In this document: piece by piece, positions 1 to 12,345 of the stretch
Layout: the number at the start of each line of letters is the position of its first letter
How positions within the stretch are numbered: position 1 is the first letter of the stretch
The notes under the pieces: model-generated
Told to the model about the DNA's origin: nothing
Database searches by the model: none
Seen by the model: the letters and a program-made list of their open reading frames with translations, nothing else
Translations under genes and position numbers: made by a program
Source: Pseudomonadota bacterium
GTDB lineage: Bacteria > Pseudomonadota > Gammaproteobacteria > Burkholderiales > Gallionellaceae
Length of the DNA stretch: 64,000 nucleotides
Direction: 5' to 3'
Assembly: GCA_021783995.1 (NCBI GenBank)
Contig: JAJXTH010000001.1
Coordinates: forward strand, 62,001-126,000

Positions 1-929
1 CGCATCTCTCCGTTACCGATCGCATTGGCCACGACCATTGCCGGCAGGTCAACCTTGTATTGCCCGTAGTACTTGTCCATTTCGCTCGAGATGATGCGGG
101 CGATCCTCATCCTTGCGAACATACCTCCAGCGTGATCGATCTCGTCTATCGCCTCGCGGTATGCATGAATCACGGCGGCGTATTGCGATTTCTTCACCGG
201 ATCGTTGAGCGATGCGCGGCGGATTGCGAAACCGCCGTGCGGAAGCTCATCGGCCTGCCATTCGGTATAACCGCTGAACAGTTTCTGCAGGTCGACGCCC
301 CGTTCTATGCTTTCCCCGCCAAACGGCATGGCCGATTTCAGCCTGAGGCCAGATGCTGCCGGTTCAACCAGGAGTATCCCAGAGGCGGGCAATGTGCCCT
401 GGCATGCAGGTTCCGAATTCATCGGCTTGCCTCTCTCTATCAGACTCACGCCCTGCTTCACCGGCAGGTAACATATCGAAAAGTCATCCGATGACATGCC
501 GCTGCGTTTCAATGCAGCCTGAAAAAGCATGTCAGGCGCGCCGCCTTTGCCGCTGGAGACAGGCCCGCTGACGATGAGACCCTTGCCTTTCAGCCCCCTG
601 AAGTCATGCACGTCGGGTACGGTCATCTCGAAGAAGCCGCGCCAGAAGTAAACGCCTTCCAGCGCCAGATCAGGCACCTTGCCGTTTGCTTTCTGCGCAA
701 TGGCATAGGTCATCGCTAGGAGACCATCGGCACCTTGATCGAAAGCCACATCCATTCCTGAGTTGTCCTTCACCGGAACGAGCTTCACCGGCAAATCGGG
801 ATGATCGTGCATCGCAAGCAGCAGCGGAAACACGTTCGGATTGGGAGCTGCCGCAATCTCGAGTTCGACGCTACGCACATCGAGCGAGCATGTCAAAAGA
901 GCTGCCAGGAATACATATGCGAATCTCAT
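1..929 (-). CDS. ABC-type substrate-binding protein, NitT/TauT-like (3' end cut by window edge)
   Basis: An open frame of 309 codons runs off the left edge without a stop. The ATG is preceded by GGAAAG at good spacing. The first ~20 residues (MRFAYVFLAALLTCSLDV) look like a Sec signal; the Cys has Thr at -1, so a lipoprotein is doubtful. The rest reads like a periplasmic solute-binding protein of the nitrate/taurine type: an early NPNVFPLLLA segment, LKGKGLIVSGPVSSGKGGAP at the lobe crossing, and a C-terminal helical part (HAYREAIDEI). The family normally delivers a small solute to an ABC permease, but no permease or ATPase gene is visible on this side, so the partners, if any, lie beyond the edge. 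Substrate is unknown. Family assignment is from memory of sequence pattern only. Confidence 0.72.
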   Translation of the reverse strand, partial: MRFAYVFLAALLTCSLDVRSVELEIAAAPNPNVFPLLLAMHDHPDLPVKLVPVKDNSGMDVAFDQGADGLLAMTYAIAQKANGKVPDLALEGVYFWRGFFEMTVPDVHDFRGLKGKGLIVSGPVSSGKGGAPDMLFQAALKRSGMSSDDFSICYLPVKQGVSLIERGKPMNSEPACQGTLPASGILLVEPAASGLRLKSAMPFGGESIERGVDLQKLFSGYTEWQADELPHGGFAIRRASLNDPVKKSQYAAVIHAYREAIDEIDHAGGMFARMRIARIISSEMDKYYGQYKVDLPAMVVANAIGNGEM

Positions 930-1002
930 CGTTGCTTTCCTTTCGTTCCGGGATGTAACGGATGATAGGGGATTGGATTTACAGGCAGAGGGAACTTCGA
1001 CC

Positions 1003-1015
1003 ATGATTCTCAATC
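1003..1015 (-). promoter_or_regulatory. possible Fur-like half-conserved operator
   Basis: On the minus strand GATTGAGAATCAT lies about 75 bases upstream of the substrate-binding protein start. Aligned to the 19-bp Fur consensus the surrounding 19 bases match at about 12 positions, which is borderline. The region between the tRNA-Ser gene and the start codon holds no gene and no clear -35/-10 pair. Reported only as a possibility. Confidence 0.2.
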
Positions 1016-1083
1016 GAATTCGCTTTTCATAGCAGAAATCAGGTGAATCAAAAGCTGAAGTGATACTCAGAAAGAGCTGTGTA

Positions 1084-1174
<91 letters not shown>

Positions 1175-1183
1175 GAACTGCAC

Positions 1184-1189
1184 ATTCTA
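1184..1189 (-). promoter_or_regulatory. -10 box of tRNA-Ser
   Basis: TAGAAT on the minus strand ends 10 bases before the mature tRNA 5' end, which fits a short tRNA leader. The -35 position has only a weak match (TGCACG at 17 bases). Confidence 0.4.
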
Positions 1190-1222
1190 CCAGCTATCCT
1201 CAATTTCGTGCAGAATATTGCC

Positions 1223-2686
1223 ATGCGCAGACACATCTCACTGATCAGACTACTGCAAATCGGCATCTTTCTGTCGCTGTTGCTGTTCGGCTATACGCAT
1301 CTCAACAAGCCGCGATTCTTGCTGCCCTCCTGGCACAACGAGCTGGTAGCGCTTGTCGCCCAGGACACTACACTGTCAGACGAGGAGTTTTCCAAACAGC
1401 TCGCGCAGCAGTTTGCAGACTATCTCCGCGTCCCGCTCAGGATCGTGCTGGTACCGGCGGACAAGATTGAGACGATGCTGAACAACCATGAAGCGCACTT
1501 CTCGGCCTCGGGTTTCAGGCTGGATCAGAAGGCCGCCGACCTGCTCTACGGCCCAGCCTACCTGACCGTGCATGAGCAGGTCGCATTCAATGAGAACCAG
1601 CCGACCCCGCTCAAGCTCGAAGAGCTGGTTGGCCACCGTATCGCCGTGGTTGCAGGCTCCAATCACGAGAAGATGCTGATTGCGCTGCGCCAGCAGATAC
1701 CCAATCTCACCTGGGAGTCGCGCTCCAAGGAGACAGTCGAGGATCTTCTGAAGGAGGTCGCACAGGGAGATCTCGACTACACGCTTGCGAACCACGAGCA
1801 GATAGAACAGATGAACAACTTCTATCCGAACCTGGCGGTCGCCTTCGACGTCGGCAAGCCAGCTTCAATCGGCTGGGCATTCCCTGCCAATGCCGACAAC
1901 GACCTGATCTCGGCCACCGAACAATTCTTCTCGAAGATCGCCAACAACGACGAACTCAACAAGCTGGTAGACCGCTACTACGGGCACAACGACAGGCTGG
2001 CGCCCCTCGATGCAGCCGAATTCATCGCGCAAACCAGCAAGACCCTGCCGAAGTTCCGCGCTTACTTCGAGGAAGCCGGCAAGGCTGTGAATGAGGACTG
2101 GCGATTGATCGCAGCGATCGCTTATCAGGAATCGCACTGGAATCCGCTCGCCACATCCTTCACCAACGTGCGCGGCATGATGATGCTGACCGAGACGACG
2201 GCGGACCGCATGGGCGTCGACAACCGCCTCGATGCGAAGGAGAGCATCATGGCCGGCGCAAAATACCTGGAAATCATCAAGAAGGAGATGCCGCAACACA
2301 TCAAGGAACCCGAGCTGACCTGGCTTGCGCTTTCCGCCTACAATCAGGGGCAGGGGCACATCGAGGATGCGCGCGTGCTGACAAAACGCCAGGGTGGGGA
2401 TGCAGATGCCTGGGTGGATGTCAAGAAATGGCTGCCCAATCTCGGCAACCCCCAGTATTTCCAGAACCTCAAGCACGGCTATGCGCGCGGCGGCGAGGCT
2501 GTTGTCTTCGTCGAAAACATCCGCGCATACTACGACATGCTGTCAAGGCTGACCGGCCAGCAGGACGATGCAGTGCGGCACGACTATCAGTTGGTCAGCA
2601 GGAAAAGCAACCCGGCCTTTGCGCTGCGCATCAGGCCCGGGACTGCATCACACAGCGATCTCGCGTCCTATTCCCTGTCGCGCTAG
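1223..2686 (+). CDS. mltF: membrane-bound lytic murein transglycosylase F
   Basis: 487 aa. Cleaves the MurNAc-GlcNAc bond of peptidoglycan with formation of 1,6-anhydro-MurNAc, acting at the cell envelope. Residues ~5-25 are a hydrophobic signal or anchor. Residues ~40-260 form an extracellular-solute-binding (SBP_bac_3) domain, and residues ~285-450 a lysozyme-like SLT domain. The catalytic Glu is E303 in AYQESHW, followed by the family signature RGMMMLT and later SAYNQGQGHI. This two-domain order is diagnostic of MltF. I chose the ATG at 1223; an in-frame GTG lies five codons upstream, and neither has a convincing Shine-Dalgarno sequence. The gene converges on serS, with a single base between the two stop codons and no terminator between them. 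Confidence 0.93.
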   Translation: MRRHISLIRLLQIGIFLSLLLFGYTHLNKPRFLLPSWHNELVALVAQDTTLSDEEFSKQLAQQFADYLRVPLRIVLVPADKIETMLNNHEAHFSASGFRLDQKAADLLYGPAYLTVHEQVAFNENQPTPLKLEELVGHRIAVVAGSNHEKMLIALRQQIPNLTWESRSKETVEDLLKEVAQGDLDYTLANHEQIEQMNNFYPNLAVAFDVGKPASIGWAFPANADNDLISATEQFFSKIANNDELNKLVDRYYGHNDRLAPLDAAEFIAQTSKTLPKFRAYFEEAGKAVNEDWRLIAAIAYQESHWNPLATSFTNVRGMMMLTETTADRMGVDNRLDAKESIMAGAKYLEIIKKEMPQHIKEPELTWLALSAYNQGQGHIEDARVLTKRQGGDADAWVDVKKWLPNLGNPQYFQNLKHGYARGGEAVVFVENIRAYYDMLSRLTGQQDDAVRHDYQLVSRKSNPAFALRIRPGTASHSDLASYSLSR

Positions 2687-2687
2687 C

Positions 2688-5299
<2,612 letters not shown>

Positions 5300-5310
<11 letters not shown>

Positions 5311-5914
5311 CCACGTCCGCGCCTTCGGGTGGCGTGAAGCTGAACTCCCGTGCGGGAAATTTCGGATTGGCCCGCATGTTCGAAAAATGCAGCACCGTCT
5401 TGTGGCCGAATGCATCGTCGAGTTCCATCACGACAAGGCCCGCCTTGTCGTTGAAGGCCATGTACACGGAGGAAAAACTGCTGTCCTGCCCTCTGGGCGT
5501 TGCTTCCAGCCAATCCAGACCTTCGCGCGTTCCGCTTTCCTTGAGCACAAATCCCTTCTCGATCTCGTTGTTTCCGGCAAGCAATGCGGCGGGACTGCTG
5601 CCCAGGGCAGCATCCAGGCTCTTGACCGTCACCTGATTGAGATCCTTGTCGTAGAGCCAGAACTTCCGGCCGTCTCCGACGATGATCTGTTCATACGGTT
5701 TCTGATAGGTCCAGCGGAATTTCCCAGGCCGCTGGAACTGCATCACCCCAGTTGCGTTCTGGATGCGCTTGCCGTTTTGGTCCAGCACATCCTGCGTGAA
5801 ATCGGCCTCAGCCGAATGCGTCTGCGCGATGAAGGTCTTGAGCTTCTCGATCGCGCCTGCGTGGGCGGAGAACGGCATGAACAACAACATGGCTGCTGCA
5901 AAAATAACTTTCAT
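5300..5914 (-). CDS. lolA: outer-membrane lipoprotein carrier protein LolA
   Basis: 204 aa. Periplasmic chaperone that takes lipoproteins from LolCDE in the inner membrane and passes them to LolB. A typical cleavable signal peptide (MKVIFAAAMLLFMPFSAHA, cut after residue 19) precedes the mature domain. Family landmarks are ADFTQ near the N-terminus, GVMQFQRPGKFRWTYQKPYEQ and the strand WLYDKDLNQVTV. It sits 12 bases after ftsK and overlaps rarA, the usual ftsK-lolA-rarA order. LolB and LolCDE are not in the window. Confidence 0.95.
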
Positions 5915-5926
5915 TGCTTTTCCTTT

Positions 5927-8185
5927 TCATTCCTGTCTTGCAGGCGCGATCACTTCGCGGTTTCCATTGCTCTGCATCGCAGAGACGATGCCTGCGGTTT
6001 CCATCTGTTCTACCAGACGGGCCGCCCGGTTGTAGCCTATGCGCAAATGGCGCTGCACCAGCGAGATCGATGCGCGGCGCGATTTCAGCACGATGTCCAC
6101 CGCCTGATCGTAAAGCGGATCGGATTCAGCATCCGGCGCTGCGCCGCCCTCCGCGCCATCGCCCGACTCCTCAAGAGAGTTCAGCACGCCGTCTATGTAC
6201 TTGGGCTCTCCCTGCGCCTTCAGATGCTCGACCACGCGATGCACTTCCTGGTCCGAGACGAAAGCACCGTGCACGCGCTGCGGATAACCCGTGCCGGGAG
6301 GCAGATAAAGCATGTCGCCCTGCCCCAGCAGCGTTTCGGCGCCCATCTGGTCGAGTATGGTCCTGGAGTCTATCTTGCTCGACACCTGAAAAGCGACCCT
6401 GGTCGGCACGTTCGCCTTGATGAGGCCTGTGATCACATCAACCGAAGGGCGCTGGGTCGCAAGCACGAGATGTATCCCCGAGGCGCGCGCCTTCTGCGCC
6501 AGGCGCGCGATCAGCTCCTCTATCTTTTTGCCTACCACCATCATCAGGTCTGCCAGCTCGTCGATGAACACCACGATCAGCGGCAGCTCCTCGAGCGCCT
6601 CCGGATTTTCAGGCGTCAGCGAGAACGGGTTGGTCAGCGGCTTGTCGGCCTTGATCGCTTCCCTGACCTTCTGGTTGTAGCCCGCGATGTTGCGCACGCC
6701 GAGATTCGACATCAGCCTGTAGCGCTTGTCCATCTCCTGCACGCACCAGTTTAGGCCGGATGCAGCCTGGCGCATGTCCGTCACGACGGGGCACAAGAGA
6801 TGCGGTATGCCCTCGTAGATCGAAAGCTCCAGCATCTTCGGATCGATCAAAAGCATCCTCACCTGTTCCGGTGTGGCCTTGTAGAGTATGCTCAGGATCA
6901 TCGCGTTGATGCCCACCGACTTCCCGGAGCCCGTGGTGCCCGCGACCAGCACGTGCGGCATCTTCGCAAGATCGGCGACCACAGGCTTGCCCGAGATGTC
7001 CTTGCCCATCGCCATGGTCAGCATCGAATGCATGTCTGCATACACCCGGGAGCTCAGTATCTCGGAGAGCTGCACCATCTGTCGTTTCGCATTCGGCAGC
7101 TCCAGCGCCATGTATGTCTTGCCGGGTATGGTTTCGACGACGCGTATGCTTGCCACGGACAATGCGCGCGCAAGGTCACGCACCAGATTGGTAATCTGGC
7201 TCCCCTTCACGCCGACCGCAGGCTCAATCTCGTAGCGTGTGATCACGGGTCCGGGGTAAGCCGCCACCACCTTCACCTCTACGCCGAAGTCCTTCAGCTT
7301 GCGCTCGATCAGACGCGATGTGTACTCGAGAAAATCGGCAGAGACCGTCTCGACATGCTGCGCCGCGGGGTCGAGCAGATGCAGGGGCGGCAACGGGGAA
7401 TCGGGCATGTCGGCAAACAGCGTGATCTGCTTTTCTTCCGTCGCGCGTGTTGACTTCACGACTTCCATCACAGGCTGCTCTATGTGTATGGGCTGATGCA
7501 CCTCGACGCGCTTCTTCTCCACTTCGACCACTGCACTGCGTTCGCTCGTCGCCTGTATGCCGATGCGCCTGTCTTCGCGGGTCTGCCAGAACTGCAGAGT
7601 CCAGAAATAGGAATACTCCAGACGCTCTCCGAGCCAGTCGGTGAAGCGCAGCCAGGACATGCCGCTGGCCAGGCTGAAGCCGCTTGCGATCAGCGCCAGA
7701 AGCAGCAGGGTCGCCCCCGTGAAGCCCAGCAAACGCATCATTGCATCGCCTATCACCAGGCCCAGCATGCCGCCTGGCGCCAGGGGCAGCGGCGTCTTCA
7801 GCGTGTGCAGGCGGATCGCTTCGAGTGCGCTGCTGAAAAGCAGCAGCATCAGAAAGCCTGCGACCGAGACCCAGAGCGTCCTCTTGCAGAAGATGCTGTC
7901 CGCGCGCAGCCTGCGATAGCCCGCCCAGACCTGCTGCAGCATGAAAACCACCAGCCACCAGGCGGATGCTCCGAACAAATAGAAAAGTAGGTCGGAAAGA
8001 TAGGCTCCCAGCACGCCGGCCGGGTTTGCGATCCTCACCGAGGTGCTGGTATGCGACCAGGCCGGATCAGCAGGGTTGTAGCCGAAGAGCGCCACCGTGA
8101 AATACAGCGCGAGAGCAGCAAGCAAGAGCCAGCGCGATTCGCGCAACAGGCCGAACAGGCGGCTTGCCGGCATAGCCTCATCCAT
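5927..8185 (-). CDS. ftsK: DNA translocase FtsK
   Basis: 752 aa. Septal DNA pump that clears the chromosome terminus and activates XerCD at dif. Four hydrophobic helices occupy residues ~20-190. A short linker follows, much shorter than in E. coli FtsK and closer to SpoIIIE-sized relatives. The motor has Walker A (AGTTGSGKS, near residue 420) and Walker B ([15 protein letters not shown]). The C-terminal gamma winged helix (residues ~690-750, [19 protein letters not shown]) reads KOPS. The ATG giving MDEAMPAS has GGAGAG five bases upstream and overlaps the end of the response-regulator gene; an in-frame ATG seven codons upstream lacks a ribosome site. Confidence 0.95.
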   Translation of the reverse strand: MDEAMPASRLFGLLRESRWLLLAALALYFTVALFGYNPADPAWSHTSTSVRIANPAGVLGAYLSDLLFYLFGASAWWLVVFMLQQVWAGYRRLRADSIFCKRTLWVSVAGFLMLLLFSSALEAIRLHTLKTPLPLAPGGMLGLVIGDAMMRLLGFTGATLLLLALIASGFSLASGMSWLRFTDWLGERLEYSYFWTLQFWQTREDRRIGIQATSERSAVVEVEKKRVEVHQPIHIEQPVMEVVKSTRATEEKQITLFADMPDSPLPPLHLLDPAAQHVETVSADFLEYTSRLIERKLKDFGVEVKVVAAYPGPVITRYEIEPAVGVKGSQITNLVRDLARALSVASIRVVETIPGKTYMALELPNAKRQMVQLSEILSSRVYADMHSMLTMAMGKDISGKPVVADLAKMPHVLVAGTTGSGKSVGINAMILSILYKATPEQVRMLLIDPKMLELSIYEGIPHLLCPVVTDMRQAASGLNWCVQEMDKRYRLMSNLGVRNIAGYNQKVREAIKADKPLTNPFSLTPENPEALEELPLIVVFIDELADLMMVVGKKIEELIARLAQKARASGIHLVLATQRPSVDVITGLIKANVPTRVAFQVSSKIDSRTILDQMGAETLLGQGDMLYLPPGTGYPQRVHGAFVSDQEVHRVVEHLKAQGEPKYIDGVLNSLEESGDGAEGGAAPDAESDPLYDQAVDIVLKSRRASISLVQRHLRIGYNRAARLVEQMETAGIVSAMQSNGNREVIAPARQE

Positions 8186-8825
8186 GCAGCTCTCCGACCA
8201 GACCAAGATGTTCCGCCACGCGCAGCGCTTCGAGGCGGTTGCTGACCTTCAGCGTCTGATAAACCGCTGCCACATGTATTTTGACCGTGCCCTCGGCCAG
8301 ATTGATCGCTGAAGCGATCTCCTTGTTGCTCATGCCCATGCAAAGACGCTGCAGCACCTCCATCTGGCGCTGCGTGAGCCCGTAGCTGTTTGTATTCAGG
8401 CTGCGTTTGTCCTTTTTCGCCTGCGCCGGACGATGCTTCAGTTGCGGCGGTACATACACGCCGCCCGACAGCACCAGCCTCAATGCATCCAGCATGATCT
8501 GCGAGCTGGAGCTCTTGCTGACGAAACCGGATGCCCCATAATTCATTGCTTTTTCCATGTTCAAACTTGCATCCTCGCCCGACACCACGACGACCGGTAT
8601 ATGCGGGTAGCGCCTGCGGAAGAAACTGACCGACTTCGGGCCATCGCTGCCCGGCATGTGCAGATCCAGGAGCGCCAACTCCAGCTCAGGGTGCTGCGTG
8701 GCAAGCTTCAATCCATCCTGAAAAGTAGCGGCCTCCAATATTTCCACGCCTTCCGCCAGTTGCTGCAGCACATAGCGCATCCCTTCACGGAACAGCGCAT
8801 GGTCATCTGCCAACAAGATCTTCAT
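8178..8825 (-). CDS. NarL/LuxR-type response regulator (orphan)
   Basis: 215 aa. Receiver domain at residues 1-~120 with acidic pocket DD at 7-8, phospho-acceptor D54 in ALLDLHMPG, and the switch Thr position replaced by Ser in VVVVSGED. A LuxR-type helix-turn-helix lies at ~145-205 (LTQRQMEVL...GMSNKEIA...GTVKIHV). The start ATG has a near-perfect GGGGGAGGA ribosome site; a longer frame upstream is not supported. No histidine kinase is adjacent: the upstream neighbour is bioD and the downstream one is ftsK, which it overlaps. Target genes and kinase cannot be told from the sequence. Confidence 0.9.
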   Translation of the reverse strand: MKILLADDHALFREGMRYVLQQLAEGVEILEAATFQDGLKLATQHPELELALLDLHMPGSDGPKSVSFFRRRYPHIPVVVVSGEDASLNMEKAMNYGASGFVSKSSSSQIMLDALRLVLSGGVYVPPQLKHRPAQAKKDKRSLNTNSYGLTQRQMEVLQRLCMGMSNKEIASAINLAEGTVKIHVAAVYQTLKVSNRLEALRVAEHLGLVGELHG

Positions 8826-8888
8826 GTCCTCCCCCGAATGGCTTTTCGCATCAGGCGCATCATAACACCCGCAAAAGTCCATGTCCTC

Positions 8889-9557
8889 TCACTGCGAGAG
8901 CAATCGCAGATCCAGCCTCCTGGCAGCCTCCTGCGCATCCGGAAAGGGAAGACGAGGCACCACGCCCAGCAGCGGCGCGGCGATGCGCAGCTTCAGCGCA
9001 TCGATGTTCTGATCCAGCATCGCCATGCCTTCATCGAGAACGTTGGCCACCCAGCCTGCAAGCGGCAAGCCGCTTGCGCGTATCGCATCCACCGTGAGCA
9101 GCGCATGGTTGATGCAACCCAGTCTCATGCCGACCACCAGGATCACGGGCAGTTCGAGCGCCACAGCAAGGTCTACCATGTCCTGACGATCGTTCAACGG
9201 CACCCTGAATCCGCCGGCGCCTTCGACGATCACGACATCCGCCTGTGCTGCAAGCTCGCTGTATGACTGCAGAATGCGCTCCAGATTTATGCTCACGCCG
9301 ACGAACCTTGCGGCCAGGTGCGGAGCCACGGCATGAGAAAAACAGTAGGGGTTGGTCTGGCCGTAACCTGCTACCACGTTGCTGGCAGTGCGCAGCTTCG
9401 TCGCGTCCTCGTTGCGATCGTCTTCGTCGCAGCCTCCGGCCGCCACGGGCTTCATCCCGACCACGCGCTTGCCCTGCGCCCCAAATGCGTGCAGCAGCGC
9501 ACAGCTGATCAGCGTCTTCCCTGCGTCTGTATCGGTTCCCGTGACGAAATAGCTCAT
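8889..9557 (-). CDS. bioD: dethiobiotin synthetase
   Basis: 222 aa. ATP-dependent closure of the ureido ring of 7,8-diaminopelargonate with CO2 to give dethiobiotin. P-loop GTDTDAGKT at residues 6-14, the substrate-contact segment GMKPVAAGG, and VIVEGAGGFRVPL with the metal-binding Glu are all present. The ATG overlaps the bioC stop as ATGA, so the two are coupled. Last gene of the bio block. The 63-base gap to the response regulator has no terminator. Confidence 0.96.
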   Translation of the reverse strand: MSYFVTGTDTDAGKTLISCALLHAFGAQGKRVVGMKPVAAGGCDEDDRNEDATKLRTASNVVAGYGQTNPYCFSHAVAPHLAARFVGVSINLERILQSYSELAAQADVVIVEGAGGFRVPLNDRQDMVDLAVALELPVILVVGMRLGCINHALLTVDAIRASGLPLAGWVANVLDEGMAMLDQNIDALKLRIAAPLLGVVPRLPFPDAQEAARRLDLRLLSQ

Positions 9558-10426
9558 TTCAGCTTGAACGAAGTCCTGATAATGTCGGCGCCTTCGCTTG
9601 TCTTGCGCGGCTCGGGTTTCCATGCATGCCCATATATGATTTCATAGGTGGCGGGCAGCTTGCCATCCTTGCGCAACCTTTCATAGTTTGCAAGCAGCCT
9701 GCCGAAAGCGGACTTCCCCATCAGTCCCTGCCCCCTCCCTTTGGTCGCGTTGTGCGCGCCTATGGCCTTGAGGTCATGCAGCACGCTCTTCACATCGTCG
9801 TAGGTCAGCGTGATGTATTCCATGTCCATCACCGGCTCCGAAAACCCTGCATGCACCAGCATGTCCCCGATGTCGTGCATGTCTGCAAAGCGGTTCAGGT
9901 GATTGTGTCCATCCACGTCACGGAATGCATGGCGCAGCTCCTTCAGCGTGTCCGGCCCCAGGGTGCTGAACATCGCGAGCCCCTCAGGCTTCAGCACGCG
10001 GTGCAGTTCGACGAATGTCGAGGGCAGGTCGTTGCACCACTGCATTGCAAGATTCGACCAGACCATCTCCACGCTGTTCGGCGCAAGAGGAAGAGCTTCC
10101 ACATCCGCGCAGACTGCCATCTGACGCTTGCCACCAAAAAGCTTCTGCCACCATCCCGCGCTTTTCCGGGCAGACTGCAGCATGCCGATCGCGATGTCCA
10201 GGGATATGACCTCGGCATCCGGATATTTCTCTGCCAGTTGCCGTCCTCCCCATCCCGTGCCCGATCCTGCGTCGAGCAGGCGAACTGGCTTCAGTCTGAT
10301 GAAGTCCAGCCGTTCAAGCATGCGTTTGCAAACCTCGCGCTGCAGCACTGCGGACGCATCATAGCCGGCAGCCGCGCGCGAAAAGGCGCGGCGCATCATC
10401 CTCTTGTCTATCAAATATTCATCCAT
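9554..10426 (-). CDS. bioC: malonyl-ACP O-methyltransferase BioC
   Basis: 290 aa. Methylates the free carboxyl of malonyl-ACP with S-adenosylmethionine, so that the fatty-acid enzymes can build the pimeloyl chain. The N-terminal RAFSRAAAGYD motif is typical of BioC. The SAM-binding glycine loop is LLDAGSGTGWGG, followed by the acidic residue in VISLDIA and by WSNLAMQWC. The gene overlaps bioH by 8 bases and bioD by 4. Together with bioH it supplies pimeloyl-ACP by the E. coli-type route. Confidence 0.95.
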   Translation of the reverse strand: MDEYLIDKRMMRRAFSRAAAGYDASAVLQREVCKRMLERLDFIRLKPVRLLDAGSGTGWGGRQLAEKYPDAEVISLDIAIGMLQSARKSAGWWQKLFGGKRQMAVCADVEALPLAPNSVEMVWSNLAMQWCNDLPSTFVELHRVLKPEGLAMFSTLGPDTLKELRHAFRDVDGHNHLNRFADMHDIGDMLVHAGFSEPVMDMEYITLTYDDVKSVLHDLKAIGAHNATKGRGQGLMGKSAFGRLLANYERLRKDGKLPATYEIIYGHAWKPEPRKTSEGADIIRTSFKLK

Positions 10427-11201
10427 GCAAGAACCTAGCCATGTGTCTCACGAATTCCTCCGTGTGCGATAGGAATGGCGCATGGGCCGCGCCCGCTATC
10501 GTCGCCATTTTTCCGCCCGGCAATTTTTCCGCCATGTATCGGGATGCGGCGAGCGGCGTCAGCGTATCCCGGTCTCCCGATATCACGAGCGACGGCTGGC
10601 TTATCTGCGGCAGCGCATCGCGCAGATCGGTGTCGCGCAGCATTTTCAGCCCTGCCTGCAGCGATGCCGGATCCGGGTCTCCTCGCGACATCAGATTCCG
10701 GCGCAGTACAGAAAGATGCTCGCGCTCATTTTCGCTTCCCCTGAGCTGCAGCGCGAGAAATCGTCGCAATGTCGCCGCATGATCCTGCTGCAGCGCGTCC
10801 GAAAAATCTGCCAGCGTCTTTTCCGCCATCGCGGATGGCCAGCCCTCCTTCTGCACGAAACAGGGCGTGCTCGAGACAAGCACGAGGCGGGTCACCTGCG
10901 CTGGACAACGCATCGCCCAGCGCAATGCGATCTGCCCGCCCAGCGACCAGCCGCATACCGTCAGCGGCCCGGAAAACTGCATGGTCAATTTATCAACAAC
11001 AGTATCGAGCGCTTCCGTTTCAATCCCGAATCCACAATCCTCATTGCTGTATCCATGCCCCGGCAGGTCCACCGCAATGACCCTGAACTGCCTGCCCAGA
11101 ACTTCCAGCACTCCTCCCCACATCCCGCTGTGCATCCCCCATCCGTGTATGAAGAGCAATGTGCTTCCTGCATCGCCATAATGATCAGCGCGCAAGTTCA
11201 T
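10419..11201 (-). CDS. bioH: pimeloyl-ACP methyl ester carboxylesterase
   Basis: 260 aa alpha/beta hydrolase. Removes the methyl group from pimeloyl-ACP methyl ester, ending chain growth. Oxyanion segment FIHGWGMHSGMWG, nucleophile S86 in CGWSLGGQ, acid in ISGDRDTLTP and catalytic His in GAAHAPFLSH are all visible. The HGWGMHSG...W pattern and its position between bioF and bioC identify BioH rather than a general esterase. It overlaps bioF by 17 bases and bioC by 8. Confidence 0.94.
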   Translation of the reverse strand: MNLRADHYGDAGSTLLFIHGWGMHSGMWGGVLEVLGRQFRVIAVDLPGHGYSNEDCGFGIETEALDTVVDKLTMQFSGPLTVCGWSLGGQIALRWAMRCPAQVTRLVLVSSTPCFVQKEGWPSAMAEKTLADFSDALQQDHAATLRRFLALQLRGSENEREHLSVLRRNLMSRGDPDPASLQAGLKMLRDTDLRDALPQISQPSLVISGDRDTLTPLAASRYMAEKLPGGKMATIAGAAHAPFLSHTEEFVRHMARFLHG

Positions 11202-12345
11202 GCAATGCCTCCGCCAGTCTGTCGATGTCGGATAAATCGTGCTGCGCGGACAAAGCGATGCGCAGCCTTGCCGTGCCGGATGGCACGGTGGGAGGTCTGA
11301 TCGCGGCGACCCAGATGCCGCGCTCGCGCAAGGCCATGCTGATGTCCATCGCCTCCTCGTTCCCGCCTATCAGAAGAGGCTGTATCGCGGTATCCGATTC
11401 CATCAGTCTCCATTTGAGATCTTTCAGGCTTTGCCTTAGCCTCATCGTCAATACCTTCAGATGTGCTCGCGCCTCATCGGCTTCATCAATGAGCACAAGG
11501 CTTTCCGACAGAGCAACGGAAAGCGCGGGCGGCGTCGCGGTCGTGTAGATGTAGCTTCTGGCTTTGTTGACCAGCGTGTCGATCACGATTTTTTCCGCCG
11601 CGACGAAGGCGCCGAACACACCAGCCGCCTTGCCCAGCGTTGCCATGTAGATAACGAGGGGGGAGTCCATGCCGAAGTGCGAGATCGACCCACGCCCCTT
11701 CGCTCCGGACACGCCGAAGCCGTGAGCGTCATCGATCAGGAGCCATGCATCGTGCCTTTCGCAGAGCTCGAGAATTTCCGGCAGAAGCGCTCTGTCTCCA
11801 TCCATGCTGAACACCGCATCGGTGATGACGAGCCTCTGTCCTGCCTCGGCCTCATCCATCATCTTTTCCAGATGATCTAGATCGTTGTGCCGGTAGCGTC
11901 TGACCGTCGCGCGTGACAAAAGCATCGCGTCGTTCAGCGATGCGTGGTTGAGTTTGTCTGCGAATACCGTGTCACTGCGATCGACGAGCGCCTGCACGAC
12001 GCCGATGTTCGCCATATAGCCCGTCGAGAAGAGCAGCGCGGAGGGCTTGCCCACGAAGGCAGCAAGCTCGCATTCCAGCCTATCATGGGCGAGGCTGTGG
12101 CCAGTCACGAGATGCGCAGCACCTGAACCCGCCCCATAGCGCATAGCGCCCGACTGAAGCGCTTCGATGATGCGCGGATGACTAGCCAGCCCCAGATAGT
12201 CATTGCTGCAAAACGACACATACCGTTTCCCGTCAACCTCGATACGAGTCCCCTGAGGCCCTGTCAGCGTGTGCCTCCGGCGCAGCAGCCCGCTTGAGGC
12301 TCGCTCTTCAAGCTCGCGTTGCAGTCTGGAAAATGGCCCGCTCAT
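11185..12345 (-). CDS. bioF: 8-amino-7-oxononanoate synthase
   Basis: 386 aa. PLP enzyme condensing pimeloyl-ACP with alanine to give 8-amino-7-oxononanoate. The fold-type I signatures are there: [29 protein letters not shown], and the PLP lysine K239 in [11 protein letters not shown]. The ATG overlaps the bioB stop as ATGA. An upstream in-frame extension of 40 codons lies inside bioB and has no family similarity. The BioF C-terminus is complete and overlaps bioH. Confidence 0.96.
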   Translation of the reverse strand: MSGPFSRLQRELEERASSGLLRRRHTLTGPQGTRIEVDGKRYVSFCSNDYLGLASHPRIIEALQSGAMRYGAGSGAAHLVTGHSLAHDRLECELAAFVGKPSALLFSTGYMANIGVVQALVDRSDTVFADKLNHASLNDAMLLSRATVRRYRHNDLDHLEKMMDEAEAGQRLVITDAVFSMDGDRALLPEILELCERHDAWLLIDDAHGFGVSGAKGRGSISHFGMDSPLVIYMATLGKAAGVFGAFVAAEKIVIDTLVNKARSYIYTTATPPALSVALSESLVLIDEADEARAHLKVLTMRLRQSLKDLKWRLMESDTAIQPLLIGGNEEAMDISMALRERGIWVAAIRPPTVPSGTARLRIALSAQHDLSDIDRLAEALHELAR

